Part shown: positions 9,301 to 16,290 of the stretch, piece after piece | How the letters are laid out: the number at the start of each line of letters is the position of its first letter | Numbering within the stretch: position 1 is the stretch's first letter | Source of the DNA: Oscillospiraceae bacterium | GTDB lineage: Bacteria; Bacillota; Clostridia; Oscillospirales; Oscillospiraceae | Assembly (NCBI GenBank): GCA_028708585.1 | Contig: JAQVYO010000004.1 | Location: 1 to 23,664, forward strand | Length of the DNA: 23,664 bases | Direction of reading: 5' to 3' | The notes under the pieces: generated by a model | What the model was told of the DNA's origin: nothing | Seen by the model: only the letters and a program-made list of their open reading frames with translations | Databases searched by the model: none | Made by a program: the position numbers and the translations under genes

Positions 9301-9898
9301 GGACCATGTGATCGCCAGCGGGGAAAACGTGAATATCCTGGTTCTGGATACGGAGGTATATTCCAACACCGGCGGCCAGGCGTCCAAGGCTTCCCAGACC
9401 GCCCAGGTGGCGCTGTTTGCCGCCTCCGGCAAGACCACCAAGAAAAAAGACCTGGCGCAGATGGCTATGGCATACGGCTACGTGTATGTGGCGCAGATTG
9501 CCATGGGCGCCAACTATCAGCAGACCGTCCGCGCTCTGGCGGAGGCGGAGGCGTATCCCGGCCCTTCTTTGGTGATTGCCTATGCCCCCTGCATCAACCA
9601 TGGCATCAAAACCGGCATGGTCAAGGGCATGGACGAAATGAAGGCTGCGGTGGACGCCGGGTACTGGCACCTGTTCCGCTATGATCCGCGTCTGGAAGCC
9701 CAGGGGAAGAACCCCTTCCAGCTGGACAGCAAGAAGCCCACCGAAAATTATCAGAATGTCCTGGGCGGCGAAGTGCGGTACAGCTCTCTGGCTTTGGCTT
9801 TCCCGGAACGCGCCAAGAAGCTGTTCGCCAAGGCGGAAAAAGACGCAGCGGATAAATATGATAAGCTGGTTTCTCTGACCAAACTATACGATAAATAG
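6329..9898 (+). CDS. nifJ: Pyruvate:ferredoxin (flavodoxin) oxidoreductase, single-chain PFOR
   Basis: 1189 aa, the normal length of the homodimeric fused PFOR. It oxidatively decarboxylates pyruvate to acetyl-CoA and CO2, passing electrons to ferredoxin or flavodoxin in the cytoplasm. The N-terminal pyrimidine-binding domain starts MNRTRKTMDGNTAAAHVAYA and contains AIFPITPSSVMAE. A two-cluster ferredoxin domain follows, with CIQCGQCSLVCPHAVI (first Cys at residue 696) and CTGCGSCANICPA (first Cys at 752). The C-terminal TPP domain has the proximal-cluster cysteines in CAGCGETPYVK and the TPP/Mg motif GGDGWAYDIG from residue 978, followed by NTGGQASKASQTAQ. All cluster and cofactor motifs look intact. 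It is monocistronic, with its own promoter and several downstream hairpins. Its presence argues for an anaerobic fermentative lifestyle. Confidence 0.98.
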   Translation: MNRTRKTMDGNTAAAHVAYAFTEVAAIFPITPSSVMAELADKWAAAGRKNIFGQPVRVAEMQSEAGVAGAVHGSLTAGALTTTFTASQGLLLMIPNMYKIAGGLLPNVIHVSARALATHALSIFGDHSDIMACRGTGYAMLCSNNPQEAMDLGAVAHLAAIRGRVPFVHFFDGFRTSHEMQKVEAWEYEDLAEMVDMDAVREFRARALNPNHPVLRGSNQNPDIFFQVREAANPYYDAIPGIVEGCMKQVNDKLGTNYQLFNYYGAPDAETVLVAMGSVCETAEETIDYMMSRGEKVGLVKARLFRPFVTERFLSALPATVKSIVVMDRSKDPVAMGEPLYQDVVTALSLSGRGDIKVCGGRYGLGSKDTTPGCVLAAFRNGQSATPKNGFTVGIEDDVTGHSLPITEEPDTIPQGTVSCKFWGLGSDGTVGANKNSIKIIGDHTDMNVQAYFQYDSKKSGGVTISHLRFGEKPIQSTYFVSKADFVACHNPSYVEKYEIVQDVKPGGTFLLNCAWDADEMGAHLPAGAKRYLAQNNIKVYTCDAISEARKLGLGNRTNTILQAAFFKLSELIPIDDVITFMKDAAAATYARKGEKIVKMNQAAIDVGVRAIREISVPAGWANASDVKAAHEIETVRPELKEFVENIMVPMDAQRGDKLPVSALAKGVDGTLPVGTSAFEKRGIAVDVPKWIPENCIQCGQCSLVCPHAVIRPYALTKEELSAAPEGAKSAPMKGKGCEDYAFMISVSPYDCTGCGSCANICPAKEKALVMEPLESQKTQNGVFLYALEHVAEKKLPFAAETVKGSQFRTPLLEFSGACAGCGETPYVKLATQLFGDRMMIANATGCSSIWGAAAPSTPYTINKEGKGPAWENSLFEDNAEFGYGMNLAMEQRRAKAVELAETVAACANAPESLTSAAKAWLSGREDSQQSAAAGKMLMKELKAALEETASGCTDKPYVSALYEMGDVLTKPSVWIFGGDGWAYDIGYGGLDHVIASGENVNILVLDTEVYSNTGGQASKASQTAQVALFAASGKTTKKKDLAQMAMAYGYVYVAQIAMGANYQQTVRALAEAEAYPGPSLVIAYAPCINHGIKTGMVKGMDEMKAAVDAGYWHLFRYDPRLEAQGKNPFQLDSKKPTENYQNVLGGEVRYSSLALAFPERAKKLFAKAEKDAADKYDKLVSLTKLYDK

Positions 9899-9909
9899 AA
9901 GCTCCAAGG

Positions 9910-10026
9910 GGGGCGGCTTGTCCCCGCCCCGTTTCAAAAGCGTTTGAAGCTTTGGAGTACGGGAAGAAGGGGACGGGCGGAATCGCCCGCCCCCTTTGCC
10001 GTACCGGCAAAGGGCGGAAACCCGCC
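9910..10026 (+). terminator. Cluster of five consecutive hairpins after nifJ, including a terminator-like stem
   Basis: In order: GGGGCGG/CCGCCCC (9910-9916, 9924-9930); TTCAAA/TTTGAA with loop AGCG (9933-9948); GGGGACGGGCG/CGCCCGCCCCC with loop GAAT and one mismatch (9969-9979, 9984-9994); TTTGCC/GGCAAA (9995-10011); and GGCGG/CCGCC with loop AAAC (10013-10026). The third is the strongest and is followed by TTT, so it is the best terminator candidate. Its short T-tract forms part of the next stem, which is unusual. An outer CTCCAA/TTGGAG pairing (9902-9907, 9952-9957) could enclose the first two. Confidence 0.65.
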
Positions 10027-10087
10027 AAATAGCCGCAGTTTCGTAAATTACAGAGAAAAATATCTCGCATAATTAAATTGGATCGGT

Positions 10088-10093
10088 TATAAT
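10088..10093 (+). promoter_or_regulatory. Probable -10 box of the darA-holB-ricT operon
   Basis: A perfect TATAAT sits 31 bp before the darA start. The -35 at 17-bp spacing (TCGCAT) is poor, so this is a single-box call. Confidence 0.45.
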
Positions 10094-10124
10094 AGAAAGA
10101 ATAGAGAGAGAAGGGAGGCTTCGT

Positions 10125-10448
10125 ATGAAACTGATACTTTCCATCATCAGCCATGATGATGCCAAGGCGGTGATCCAGGCGCTGACCCAAAATGGTTTTT
10201 CCGTGACCAAGCTCGCCACCACCGGAGGGTTTTTGATGTTCGGCAACGTGACCATTCTGCTGGGGGTGGATGAAGACCGGGTGCAGTCCGCTATTGACAT
10301 CATTAAGGACCGGTCCCATCAGCGCAAGCAGGCCATTCCTTTGAATACAGAGCTTGAAAACCATTACTATCCCCACCTTCCCATGGAGGTTGTGGTGGGC
10401 GGCACCACGATATTTGTGCTGAACATAGAGAAATTCGAGCGGGCGTAA
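10125..10448 (+). CDS. darA: PII-like cyclic-di-AMP receptor (DarA/PstA, YaaQ, DUF970)
   Basis: 107 aa, the usual length. It starts MKLILSIISHDDAKAVIQAL and continues GFSVTKLATTGGFLMFGNVT, the conserved ligand-loop region of YaaQ proteins. The C terminus has the GGTTIFVLNIEKFERA strand. Homologues form PII-like trimers that bind cyclic-di-AMP in the cytoplasm; the downstream target is not established. The gene starts at ATG 10125 behind GGGAGG. It lies 1 bp before holB and in one operon with holB and ricT, an order close to yaaQ-yaaR-holB-yaaT of Bacillus but without yaaR. Confidence 0.95.
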   Translation: MKLILSIISHDDAKAVIQALTQNGFSVTKLATTGGFLMFGNVTILLGVDEDRVQSAIDIIKDRSHQRKQAIPLNTELENHYYPHLPMEVVVGGTTIFVLNIEKFERA

Positions 10449-10449
10449 G

Positions 10450-11442
10450 ATGAATTTTCCAGGATTTGCAGGCAATTCGGACTTAAAGCAATATTTGAGC
10501 GAGCAGGAACGGAAGGCGCGGCTGTTTCACGCCTATGTTTTGGCCGGCCCTCCCGGAAGCGGCAAGCATACCCTTGCGAAGATTCTGGCGGCGGCGCTGG
10601 TGTGCAGCGGCGGGGGAACCAGGCCCTGCGGCCGCTGCGAAAACTGCCGGAAAACCTTTGGAGGCATCCATCCGGACGTGATCTGGTGCGGATGGGGAGA
10701 AGCCCTTCTGGTGGAACAGACCAGGGCCATTCGGGGGGATGCGTTTATCCGCCCGAATGAAGCCGCCCGCAAGGTTTACATTTTGGAACATGCCCAGGAG
10801 ATGAGCGGACGGGCCCAGGATGTTTTGCTGAAGCTGCTGGAGGAGGGGCCGGACTACGCTTCGTTTTTGCTGCTGGCGGACAATCCCGCCGCCCTTTTGC
10901 AGACGGTGCGGTCCCGGTGCGAGGTGCTGACTTTGTCACCGGTGGGTTCCAGGGAAGCGGAAAAGGCGCTTCGCGCCCGCTTTCCAAAGGCGGGGCGCGG
11001 GGAACTTGCGGCGGCGGCGGCGGCCTGCGGCGGTATTTTGGGGGAGGCGGTCAAACTGCTTTCCGGGCAAGGCGGCCGGGAACAGCCGGCCCAGATCCGG
11101 GCTCAGGCGTTTTTGCAGCGCCTTGCGGGGCGCAGGGAGCTTGCGCTGATGGAATTTGCGGCGGGTCTGGAAAAATGCAGCCGGGAGGAATTTCTGGCCT
11201 TTCTGGAGGCGGCCGTTTCGCTTTTGCGGGAGAACCTTCTGAGAACCGCCGGCTTTTTACCGGAGAAAGGACCCGGGGAAGCAGGCGGCCTGCTGAGCCG
11301 CCGGGAACTGATGGAAACCATTTCTTTTCTTGGTGTCCTCCGGGAGCGCTGCCAAGGAAACGTGGGCATAGGCCACCTTTCCGGTCTTTTGTCCGCCGGG
11401 TTATGGGAAGCGGTGTTTGAAGCAAAGGAGGAACTTATTTGA
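10450..11442 (+). CDS. holB: DNA polymerase III delta' subunit (clamp loader)
   Basis: 330 aa. The AAA+ N terminus has Walker A GPPGSGKHT (33-41), and zinc-binding cysteines C52, C60, C63 and C66 (PCGRCENC) follow. DVLLKLLEEGPDYASFLLLA and the sensor/SRC segment VRSRCEVL match the delta'/tau family. The arginine-finger SRC motif and zinc module support delta' rather than DnaX: the protein is shorter than DnaX and sits next to ricT and darA, as in Firmicutes. As part of the clamp loader it helps place the beta clamp on primed DNA. It starts 1 bp after darA. Its stop overlaps the TTG start of ricT by 4 bp, indicating coupled translation. The C-terminal half is divergent and rich in Gly, Ala and Arg. 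Confidence 0.93.
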   Translation: MNFPGFAGNSDLKQYLSEQERKARLFHAYVLAGPPGSGKHTLAKILAAALVCSGGGTRPCGRCENCRKTFGGIHPDVIWCGWGEALLVEQTRAIRGDAFIRPNEAARKVYILEHAQEMSGRAQDVLLKLLEEGPDYASFLLLADNPAALLQTVRSRCEVLTLSPVGSREAEKALRARFPKAGRGELAAAAAACGGILGEAVKLLSGQGGREQPAQIRAQAFLQRLAGRRELALMEFAAGLEKCSREEFLAFLEAAVSLLRENLLRTAGFLPEKGPGEAGGLLSRRELMETISFLGVLRERCQGNVGIGHLSGLLSAGLWEAVFEAKEELI

Positions 11443-12554
11443 CGGAAATTATAGGCGTCCGTTTTCGCAACGGCGGTAAAATATACTATTTTTCTCCGGG
11501 GGAGCTGAAGGTGGAGCCGGAGCAGCCTGTTATCGTGGAAACCGCGCGGGGGGTGGAATTCGGCACATGCGCCATGGGGAACACCATGGTAGAAGACCGG
11601 GAGGTCTCCGATCCCCTGCGCCCGGTGCTGCGGATCGCCGCTCCGGAAGACTGCGGGCTGATGGAAGCCAACCGCAAAAAGGAAGCCAGGGCGTTTGACA
11701 TCTGCCAGCAGAAGATCGCAAAGCATGGTCTCGATATGAAGCTGGTAGATGTGGAATATAACTTTGAAGGCAGCAAAATCCTGTTTTTTTTTACATCGGA
11801 TGGCCGGGTGGATTTCCGGGAGCTGGTCAAAGACTTGGCTTCGGTATTCCGTACCCGCATTGAGCTGCGGCAGATCGGCGTCCGAGACGAGGCAAAAATG
11901 TTGGGCGGACTGGGCATCTGCGGCCAGCCCTTTTGCTGCGCGAGGTTTTTGGAGGAATTCCAGCCGGTTTCCATCAAGATGGCAAAGACTCAGAGCCTGT
12001 CTCTGAATCCGGCAAAAATTTCAGGCGCCTGCGGGCGGCTGATGTGCTGCCTCAAGTACGAGCAGGAAGCATACGAGGATTTGCTGAAGCGGGCGCCCCG
12101 GGCGGACTCGTTTGTGGAAACGCCCGACGGGGTGGGGACGGTGTCCGCCGTGGACCTTTTGCGGGAGCGGGTGAAGGTGCGGCTGGATATCGCGCCGGAA
12201 GCCCCCCACTGCTATAAAAATAATGAAATCAACATCATTCGCTCCGGCAAGGGCAAACGGCCGGAAGGGTATGAAAGCCCGGAGGTTCTTTTGGCCGCTC
12301 ACATTAAAGAGATGGCCATGAAGCAAGCGGAGGAAACGCGGCCTCCGGAGGGAAAGCCTCTGGTCCGGGAACCGGAAAAGCCCTCTGGAGAGAAGCCGCG
12401 CCCCAATAAATCCAGGAAGGAAGGCCAGGCGCGCCGAAAGCAAAAAGAAAAGCGGGCGGAAACCGGGCAGGAACGGAAACCGGGAAAGAAATATACGCGC
12501 GGCCACAGCCGCCCGGGCACAAAACGGCAGGGGCAGCCCCCAAAAGAGGGATAG
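11439..12554 (+). CDS. ricT: PSP1-domain Fe-S protein RicT (YaaT), with a basic C-terminal tail
   Basis: 371 aa. The PSP1 core carries cysteines C161, C166, C167, C198, C203 and C204 in GICGQPFCC and GACGRLMCC. In Bacillus subtilis RicT (YaaT) these cysteine positions help bind [4Fe-4S] clusters in the RicA-RicF-RicT (Y) complex, which supports RNase Y mRNA processing and influences sporulation, competence and biofilm formation. Whether RicA and RicF exist here is outside the window. The start is TTG at 11439, 8 nt after AAAGGAGG, overlapping the holB stop. From about residue 290 the chain turns into a low-complexity K/R/E/P/G tail of roughly 80 residues, probably disordered and RNA- or protein-binding; this extension is longer than in Bacillus. 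A strong terminator follows. Confidence 0.93.
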   Translation: MTEIIGVRFRNGGKIYYFSPGELKVEPEQPVIVETARGVEFGTCAMGNTMVEDREVSDPLRPVLRIAAPEDCGLMEANRKKEARAFDICQQKIAKHGLDMKLVDVEYNFEGSKILFFFTSDGRVDFRELVKDLASVFRTRIELRQIGVRDEAKMLGGLGICGQPFCCARFLEEFQPVSIKMAKTQSLSLNPAKISGACGRLMCCLKYEQEAYEDLLKRAPRADSFVETPDGVGTVSAVDLLRERVKVRLDIAPEAPHCYKNNEINIIRSGKGKRPEGYESPEVLLAAHIKEMAMKQAEETRPPEGKPLVREPEKPSGEKPRPNKSRKEGQARRKQKEKRAETGQERKPGKKYTRGHSRPGTKRQGQPPKEG

Positions 12555-12621
12555 GCCGCCCTCTGCTTTTCCCGCCGGCGGCGATCAGGCGGATTTTGGA
12601 TGCAAAAAGGCCGGATAGCTT

Positions 12622-12659
12622 CGCGGGCGGACCCCAATGGGATCCGCCCGCGTTTTATA
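12622..12659 (+). terminator. Intrinsic terminator of darA-holB-ricT
   Basis: CGCGGGCGGA (12622-12631) pairs perfectly with TCCGCCCGCG (12643-12652), with additional CCC/GGG pairing inside, followed by TTTTATAT. It lies in the gap between the convergent ricT and spoIID-type genes. No U-tract adjoins it on the minus strand. Confidence 0.9.
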
Positions 12660-12683
12660 TTCGTTTTATCGGAGGACAAAGGG

Positions 12684-13706
12684 CTATCGCCGTTTGACAT
12701 CCGTCCATTTTCCAAGGACGGTTCCGGAATAATACCATTTTAAAATCTGATCGTAGGTCTTGCCCGCTTTTGCCATGGCGTTGCTGCCATATTGGCTGAG
12801 GCCCACGCCGTGCCCGTATCCGGTTACCGAGAACACAATCTGATCTTTGCTTATGGTAATCCGGAAGGAGGTGGAGCGCAGGGAAAACATGGTGCGCAGA
12901 TCCACGCCTTTGACCTTCACGCCGCCTACCTCAAGGGAGAGAACTTTGTTGGCGGGCGAGCGAATTTCGTTTTGAAACCAGGCGGCCGGGTCGCCGGACA
13001 GATTGGCTTTGGGATAGGTTTTTAAAAAAGAGGCTTTAAAATCCGCCGCGGAAACGCGAAACGTGCTGTAATAATTGGGCACGCTGTCGGAACTTTCCGG
13101 GGAAGAGACGCTTTTTAGGTAAGGAACCGCGGCGCCCCAGACCCGGGAAGCGTCTTCGGTGGAGCCGCTGGAGGAAGAATGGAACACGGCATCAATAGGC
13201 GCTCCCTGGTATAATACAACTTGTCCGTCTGTCTGGGAGATGGCCTGGGAGATTTTAGCCGCGTTGACCTGGGCGTTTTGGCCCCAGTTTTTTAAGGCCT
13301 GCTCCCGGGAGATATAGGCGCTGCAGCATCGGTAGTCGCCGCAGACGTCCGCGTCCTGGTGATTTTTGTTTGGACCGTGAACCATTTGGTACAGCGTATA
13401 TGTACGGGCGGCCACCGCTTGGGCTTTCAGCGCCTCCGGCGCAAAGGAGGCGGGCATTTCGGCGGCCACTACCCCCCAGAGGTACTTGTCCAAAGAAATT
13501 TTGCTGACTTTCCCGCCCGACAGCAGGCGGATGGCAACGTTTGCGTCCGCCTCCGCAACGGCGCGGTTGGCGGGCAAAGTCGCGGCGGGCAAAGTGGCCC
13601 CCGGCGTTTTCTGGCTGGAGGAAGCGGGCTTTCCTCCCAGCAGAAACAGCGGAAACAGAAACAGAATCAGAAGCGTGATGATGGCAACCAGAAGCAAACG
13701 TTTCAT
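12684..13706 (-). CDS. spoIID: SpoIID/LytB-domain protein, stage II sporulation protein D-like
   Basis: 340 aa. The N terminus has a single hydrophobic membrane anchor (about residues 4-24, starting MKRLLLVAIITLLILFLFPL), so the catalytic domain faces outward. The SpoIID core contains LDKYLWGVVAAEMP with the family's essential glutamate (E83), then KAQAVAARTYTLYQM, a CGDYRCC cysteine cluster (122-128), FHSSSSGSTED and the C-terminal GYGHGVGLSQYG. SpoIID is a lytic transglycosylase that, with SpoIIP and SpoIIM, remodels septal peptidoglycan so the mother cell can engulf the forespore. Other SpoIID/LytB proteins are lysozyme modifiers or cortex-related, so the exact paralogue is uncertain: it is not next to spoIIID or atp genes. 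RBS AAGGA lies 9 nt before ATG 13706. I found no clear sporulation sigma promoter in the 204-bp upstream gap. Confidence 0.9.
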   Translation of the reverse strand: MKRLLLVAIITLLILFLFPLFLLGGKPASSSQKTPGATLPAATLPANRAVAEADANVAIRLLSGGKVSKISLDKYLWGVVAAEMPASFAPEALKAQAVAARTYTLYQMVHGPNKNHQDADVCGDYRCCSAYISREQALKNWGQNAQVNAAKISQAISQTDGQVVLYQGAPIDAVFHSSSSGSTEDASRVWGAAVPYLKSVSSPESSDSVPNYYSTFRVSAADFKASFLKTYPKANLSGDPAAWFQNEIRSPANKVLSLEVGGVKVKGVDLRTMFSLRSTSFRITISKDQIVFSVTGYGHGVGLSQYGSNAMAKAGKTYDQILKWYYSGTVLGKWTDVKRR

Positions 13707-13845
13707 TTCATGCCGTCCTTTTTGACTTCATTTTTGCAGGCGGATGTGCCGGTTTATTCATTTTACGGAAAAATATTGGGAAATGTGCCGGATGTGGAAA
13801 GTGGAAACAAGAAATTTATAGATACCATGACAAGTGCCGTATTTA

Positions 13846-13874
13846 TTGACTACGGGAATGATTCGGTGTAAAAT
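13846..13874 (+). promoter_or_regulatory. Predicted sigma-A promoter of the citrate synthase gene
   Basis: TTGACT (13846-13851), 17-bp spacer, TAAAAT (13869-13874), with the ATG 37 bp downstream. Both boxes match the consensus in 5 of 6 positions. Confidence 0.75.
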
Positions 13875-13910
13875 TAGTAGGAATTAGACCGGAAAAGAGG
13901 GAGTGAACAT

Positions 13911-15281
13911 ATGCAAGAAAACTTAGCTCAAGTATCACGCGAGTTCATAGACAGCTTATGCGGAGAGTTTTTGAAAAATAACCATATTGATCCTGCGGAT
14001 TATGAAAACGTGGACGTCAAGCGCGGACTGCGCAATGCGGATGGCACCGGCGTTATGGCGGGGCTTACCAAGATCGGAAATGTGCTGGGGTATGTTCTGC
14101 AGGACGGCGAACGGATTCCAAAGCCCGGCCGCCTGATTTACCGCGGCATCGACATTGAGGATCTGATTGATGGCTTCCTCTCCGAGAACCGGTTTGGATT
14201 TGAGGAAACCGCTTACCTTTTGCTGTTCGGGGCGCTGCCCAACCGCAAGCAGCTGGATATGTTTCAGCATATTTTGAATGAAAGCTGCACGCTTCCGCCC
14301 AATTTCACAGAAGATATGATTATCAAAGCGCCCAGCCATGACGTGATGAATAAGCTGGCCCGATCGGTGCTGGCGCTGTATTCATACGATCCCTGCCCGG
14401 ACAATCATGAGCTGGCAAACGAGCTGCGCATGGCTATAGAGCTGATCGCCCGCTGTCCCACCATTGTGGCCCACGCCTACGCGGTGAAGCGGCACTATTT
14501 TGACAATGAGAGCCTTTATCTGCATCGGCCCCAGGAGGGGCTGAGCGTGGCGGAGAATTTTCTATATTCCGTGCGGCACGACAATCAGTTTACGCCGGAG
14601 GAAGCAAAGCTGCTGGATCTCTGCCTGGTGCTCCACGCGGAGCACGGCGGCGGAAACAACTCGGCCTTTGCCTGCCGGGTCCTTTCCTCCTCGGGAACGG
14701 ATATTTACTCCGCCATTTCGGCGGCGGTGGGTTCGCTCAAAGGGCCAAGGCACGGGGGCGCCAACAAAAAGGTAATGGAAATGTTCCACTATATCGGCGA
14801 TGGGGTAAAAGATTGGGAGGATGAGGATGAAATCCGCGCCTTTTTAAAGAAAATTTTAAAAGGGGAGGCGGGCGACGGATCCGGCCTGATTTACGGCATC
14901 GGCCACGCCGTCTATACATTGTCCGACCCGCGCGCCGTGATTTTGAAGCGCTGCGCCAAACGCCAGGCAGAGCGGGCGGGGATGCTGGATGAATTTAATT
15001 TGTTTGAAACGGTGGAGCGGGTGGCCCCCGATGTGCTGCTGGACGCCAAAAAGGGCAAAAAAATCGTCTGCGCCAATGTGGATATGTATTCCGGCCTGGT
15101 CTATAAAATGATGGGCATACCCGAAGAACTGTATACGCCGCTGTTTGCTATTTCAAGGATGGTAGGCTGGTGTGCTCACCGAATCGAAGAGGTGTTCAGC
15201 CCCGGCAATAAAATTATCCGTCCCGCCTATAAAGCGGTGACCCACAGCGTGCCCTTTGTGCCCATGGATTCCCGAATCTGA
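13911..15281 (+). CDS. gltA: Citrate synthase
   Basis: 456 aa, somewhat longer than the ~430-aa type II enzymes because of an N-terminal extension of about 50 residues before GLTKIGNVLGYV. It condenses acetyl-CoA and oxaloacetate to citrate. Family motifs are present: HAEHGGGNNSAF (H245), GPRHGGANKKV with the first catalytic His (H281), GIGHAVYTLSDPR with the second (H332), and the catalytic Asp in CANVDMYSG (D390). The end is CAHRIEEVF...RPAYKAV, as in citrate synthases. 2-methylcitrate synthase is the alternative, but no prp genes are nearby. It has its own promoter and RBS GAGGGAG, and no TCA neighbours are present. In a PFOR organism it probably feeds 2-oxoglutarate and glutamate synthesis through a partial TCA branch. 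Confidence 0.95.
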   Translation: MQENLAQVSREFIDSLCGEFLKNNHIDPADYENVDVKRGLRNADGTGVMAGLTKIGNVLGYVLQDGERIPKPGRLIYRGIDIEDLIDGFLSENRFGFEETAYLLLFGALPNRKQLDMFQHILNESCTLPPNFTEDMIIKAPSHDVMNKLARSVLALYSYDPCPDNHELANELRMAIELIARCPTIVAHAYAVKRHYFDNESLYLHRPQEGLSVAENFLYSVRHDNQFTPEEAKLLDLCLVLHAEHGGGNNSAFACRVLSSSGTDIYSAISAAVGSLKGPRHGGANKKVMEMFHYIGDGVKDWEDEDEIRAFLKKILKGEAGDGSGLIYGIGHAVYTLSDPRAVILKRCAKRQAERAGMLDEFNLFETVERVAPDVLLDAKKGKKIVCANVDMYSGLVYKMMGIPEELYTPLFAISRMVGWCAHRIEEVFSPGNKIIRPAYKAVTHSVPFVPMDSRI

Positions 15282-15308
15282 TTTTTTCTTTCCCTTTTTG
15301 GCCTGGCG

Positions 15309-15317
15309 TGCTATACT
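15309..15317 (+). promoter_or_regulatory. Possible extended -10 promoter before the 275-aa membrane protein gene
   Basis: TGCTATACT matches the TGnTATAAT extended -10 pattern with one mismatch, 33 bp before the ATG at 15350. The -35 is weak (TTTCCC at 17 bp), which extended -10 promoters tolerate. Confidence 0.45.
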
Positions 15318-15349
15318 GAGACAAATACATCAATTCGGAAGGTGAAACG

Positions 15350-16177
15350 ATGCGAAAGGGTTTGCTGCTGCCGGGGCTTGCCGTAATCGGAGGAGTGGCC
15401 GGCGCGATTTTGCGGAACACGGAGAGAAACACGGTTTTTGAACCGGATACGGGGCTTGCGGTTTTGTGGCAGCCTGTGACCGTGGCGCTGATCGCCTTGT
15501 CCGTTGTCCTGGCCGCGCTGTTTTTTGTTTCTGTCCGGCGGATGCGGCCAAGGACGTTTCCCGGCGGATATGCGGAGGCGTTTTATGCTCCCAGCAGTTT
15601 GTATATTACGCTTTCGGTGGCGGCGGCGTTTTTGCTGGCGGCGGCGGGCGTCCTGCTGGTGCGGGATGCTGTTGCGGGGGATACCGTTTCGGTCGCATGG
15701 CTGCTTCTGGGTCTCTTTGCCCTTTTCACCGCCGCTTCCGTGCTGGTGACGGCAAGGAGCAACTTCAAAGGCGGAAAACAGGGAAAATACAGCCTGTTTC
15801 TGCTGGTTCCCGCTTTCTTTTCCTGCTTTTGGATGGTATTGGCCTATGAACGCCAGGCGGAAAACCCGGTGCTGCTCCAATATGTGTATGAGCTGTTTGC
15901 CATCATCTGTATTCTTCTGGCCTTTTATTTTATGGCGGGCTTCGGCTTTGAAAAACCAAAGGTGCGGAGGACCTCCTTCTTTCTGCTGATGGGCATTTAT
16001 TTTTCCATTCTTCAGATGGGGGATGGGCGCCGTCTTTCGGAAAAACTGATCGATCTGTTTGCTGCCTGCTTTTTTCTGGCCTCTGCCATGGCGCTGAACT
16101 CCCGCAGTTTCGGGCGGAAAGAGTCTCTGCCGGAAGCAGGTCCGGAAGACCGAGAGGACGGCCGAAAAGAAACCTAA
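15350..16177 (+). CDS. Uncharacterised multi-pass membrane protein
   Basis: 275 aa; I do not recognise a family. Hydrophobic segments lie roughly at residues 4-20, 44-62, 83-103, 114-134, 146-164, 174-194, 207-222 and 232-248, so six to eight membrane helices are likely. Short loops (VRRMRPR, KGGKQGK, EKPKVRR) are positively charged, and a hydrophilic, charged C-terminal tail (about 250-275) is probably cytoplasmic. There is no obvious catalytic motif, metal site or signal peptide distinct from the first helix. GGAAGGTG precedes ATG 15350 by 5 nt, a good ribosome binding site, and codon use resembles its neighbours, so I consider it a real gene. It is followed directly by the htpG promoter. 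Neighbours give no functional clue. Confidence 0.85.
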   Translation: MRKGLLLPGLAVIGGVAGAILRNTERNTVFEPDTGLAVLWQPVTVALIALSVVLAALFFVSVRRMRPRTFPGGYAEAFYAPSSLYITLSVAAAFLLAAAGVLLVRDAVAGDTVSVAWLLLGLFALFTAASVLVTARSNFKGGKQGKYSLFLLVPAFFSCFWMVLAYERQAENPVLLQYVYELFAIICILLAFYFMAGFGFEKPKVRRTSFFLLMGIYFSILQMGDGRRLSEKLIDLFAACFFLASAMALNSRSFGRKESLPEAGPEDREDGRKET

Positions 16178-16195
16178 CTTTTTCCCTTAAATTTC

Positions 16196-16224
16196 TTGAA
16201 ATCCAGGATGGATTGTATTATAGT
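16196..16224 (+). promoter_or_regulatory. Predicted sigma-A promoter of htpG
   Basis: TTGAAA (16196-16201), a 17-bp spacer and TATAGT (16219-16224). The -10 overlaps the first bases of the CIRCE palindrome, so a bound repressor would occlude the promoter. Confidence 0.85.
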
Positions 16225-16261
16225 GGTATTAGCACTCGGATAAACCGAGTGCTAATACCAC
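16223..16261. promoter_or_regulatory. CIRCE operator (HrcA binding site) in front of htpG
   Basis: TTAGCACTC (16229-16237), a 9-nt spacer, and GAGTGCTAA (16247-16255) form an exact CIRCE consensus. Symmetry extends beyond it: 17-bp perfect arms (16223-16239 and 16245-16261) around a 5-nt centre, ATAAA. HrcA is the known repressor of this element and is inactivated by unfolded proteins via GroEL demand, so htpG here should be heat-induced as a class I gene. The element also lies at the predicted 5' end of the mRNA and would form a hairpin there. Confidence 0.97.
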
Positions 16262-16290
16262 GAATTATTTTTGGAGGCGACAGAGACAAT

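Noticed and set aside
6566..9670. Two very long minus-strand frames (551 aa and 474 aa) opposite nifJ
   Set aside because: They are composition-driven shadows of the strongly coded PFOR gene: no family motifs, low-complexity His/Gly-rich translations and no ribosome binding site.
13707..13910. SigE, SigF or SigG promoter for the spoIID-type gene
   Set aside because: I looked for ATATT/CATACAAT and TGAATA/CATACTA pairs on the minus strand; only partial single-box matches are present.
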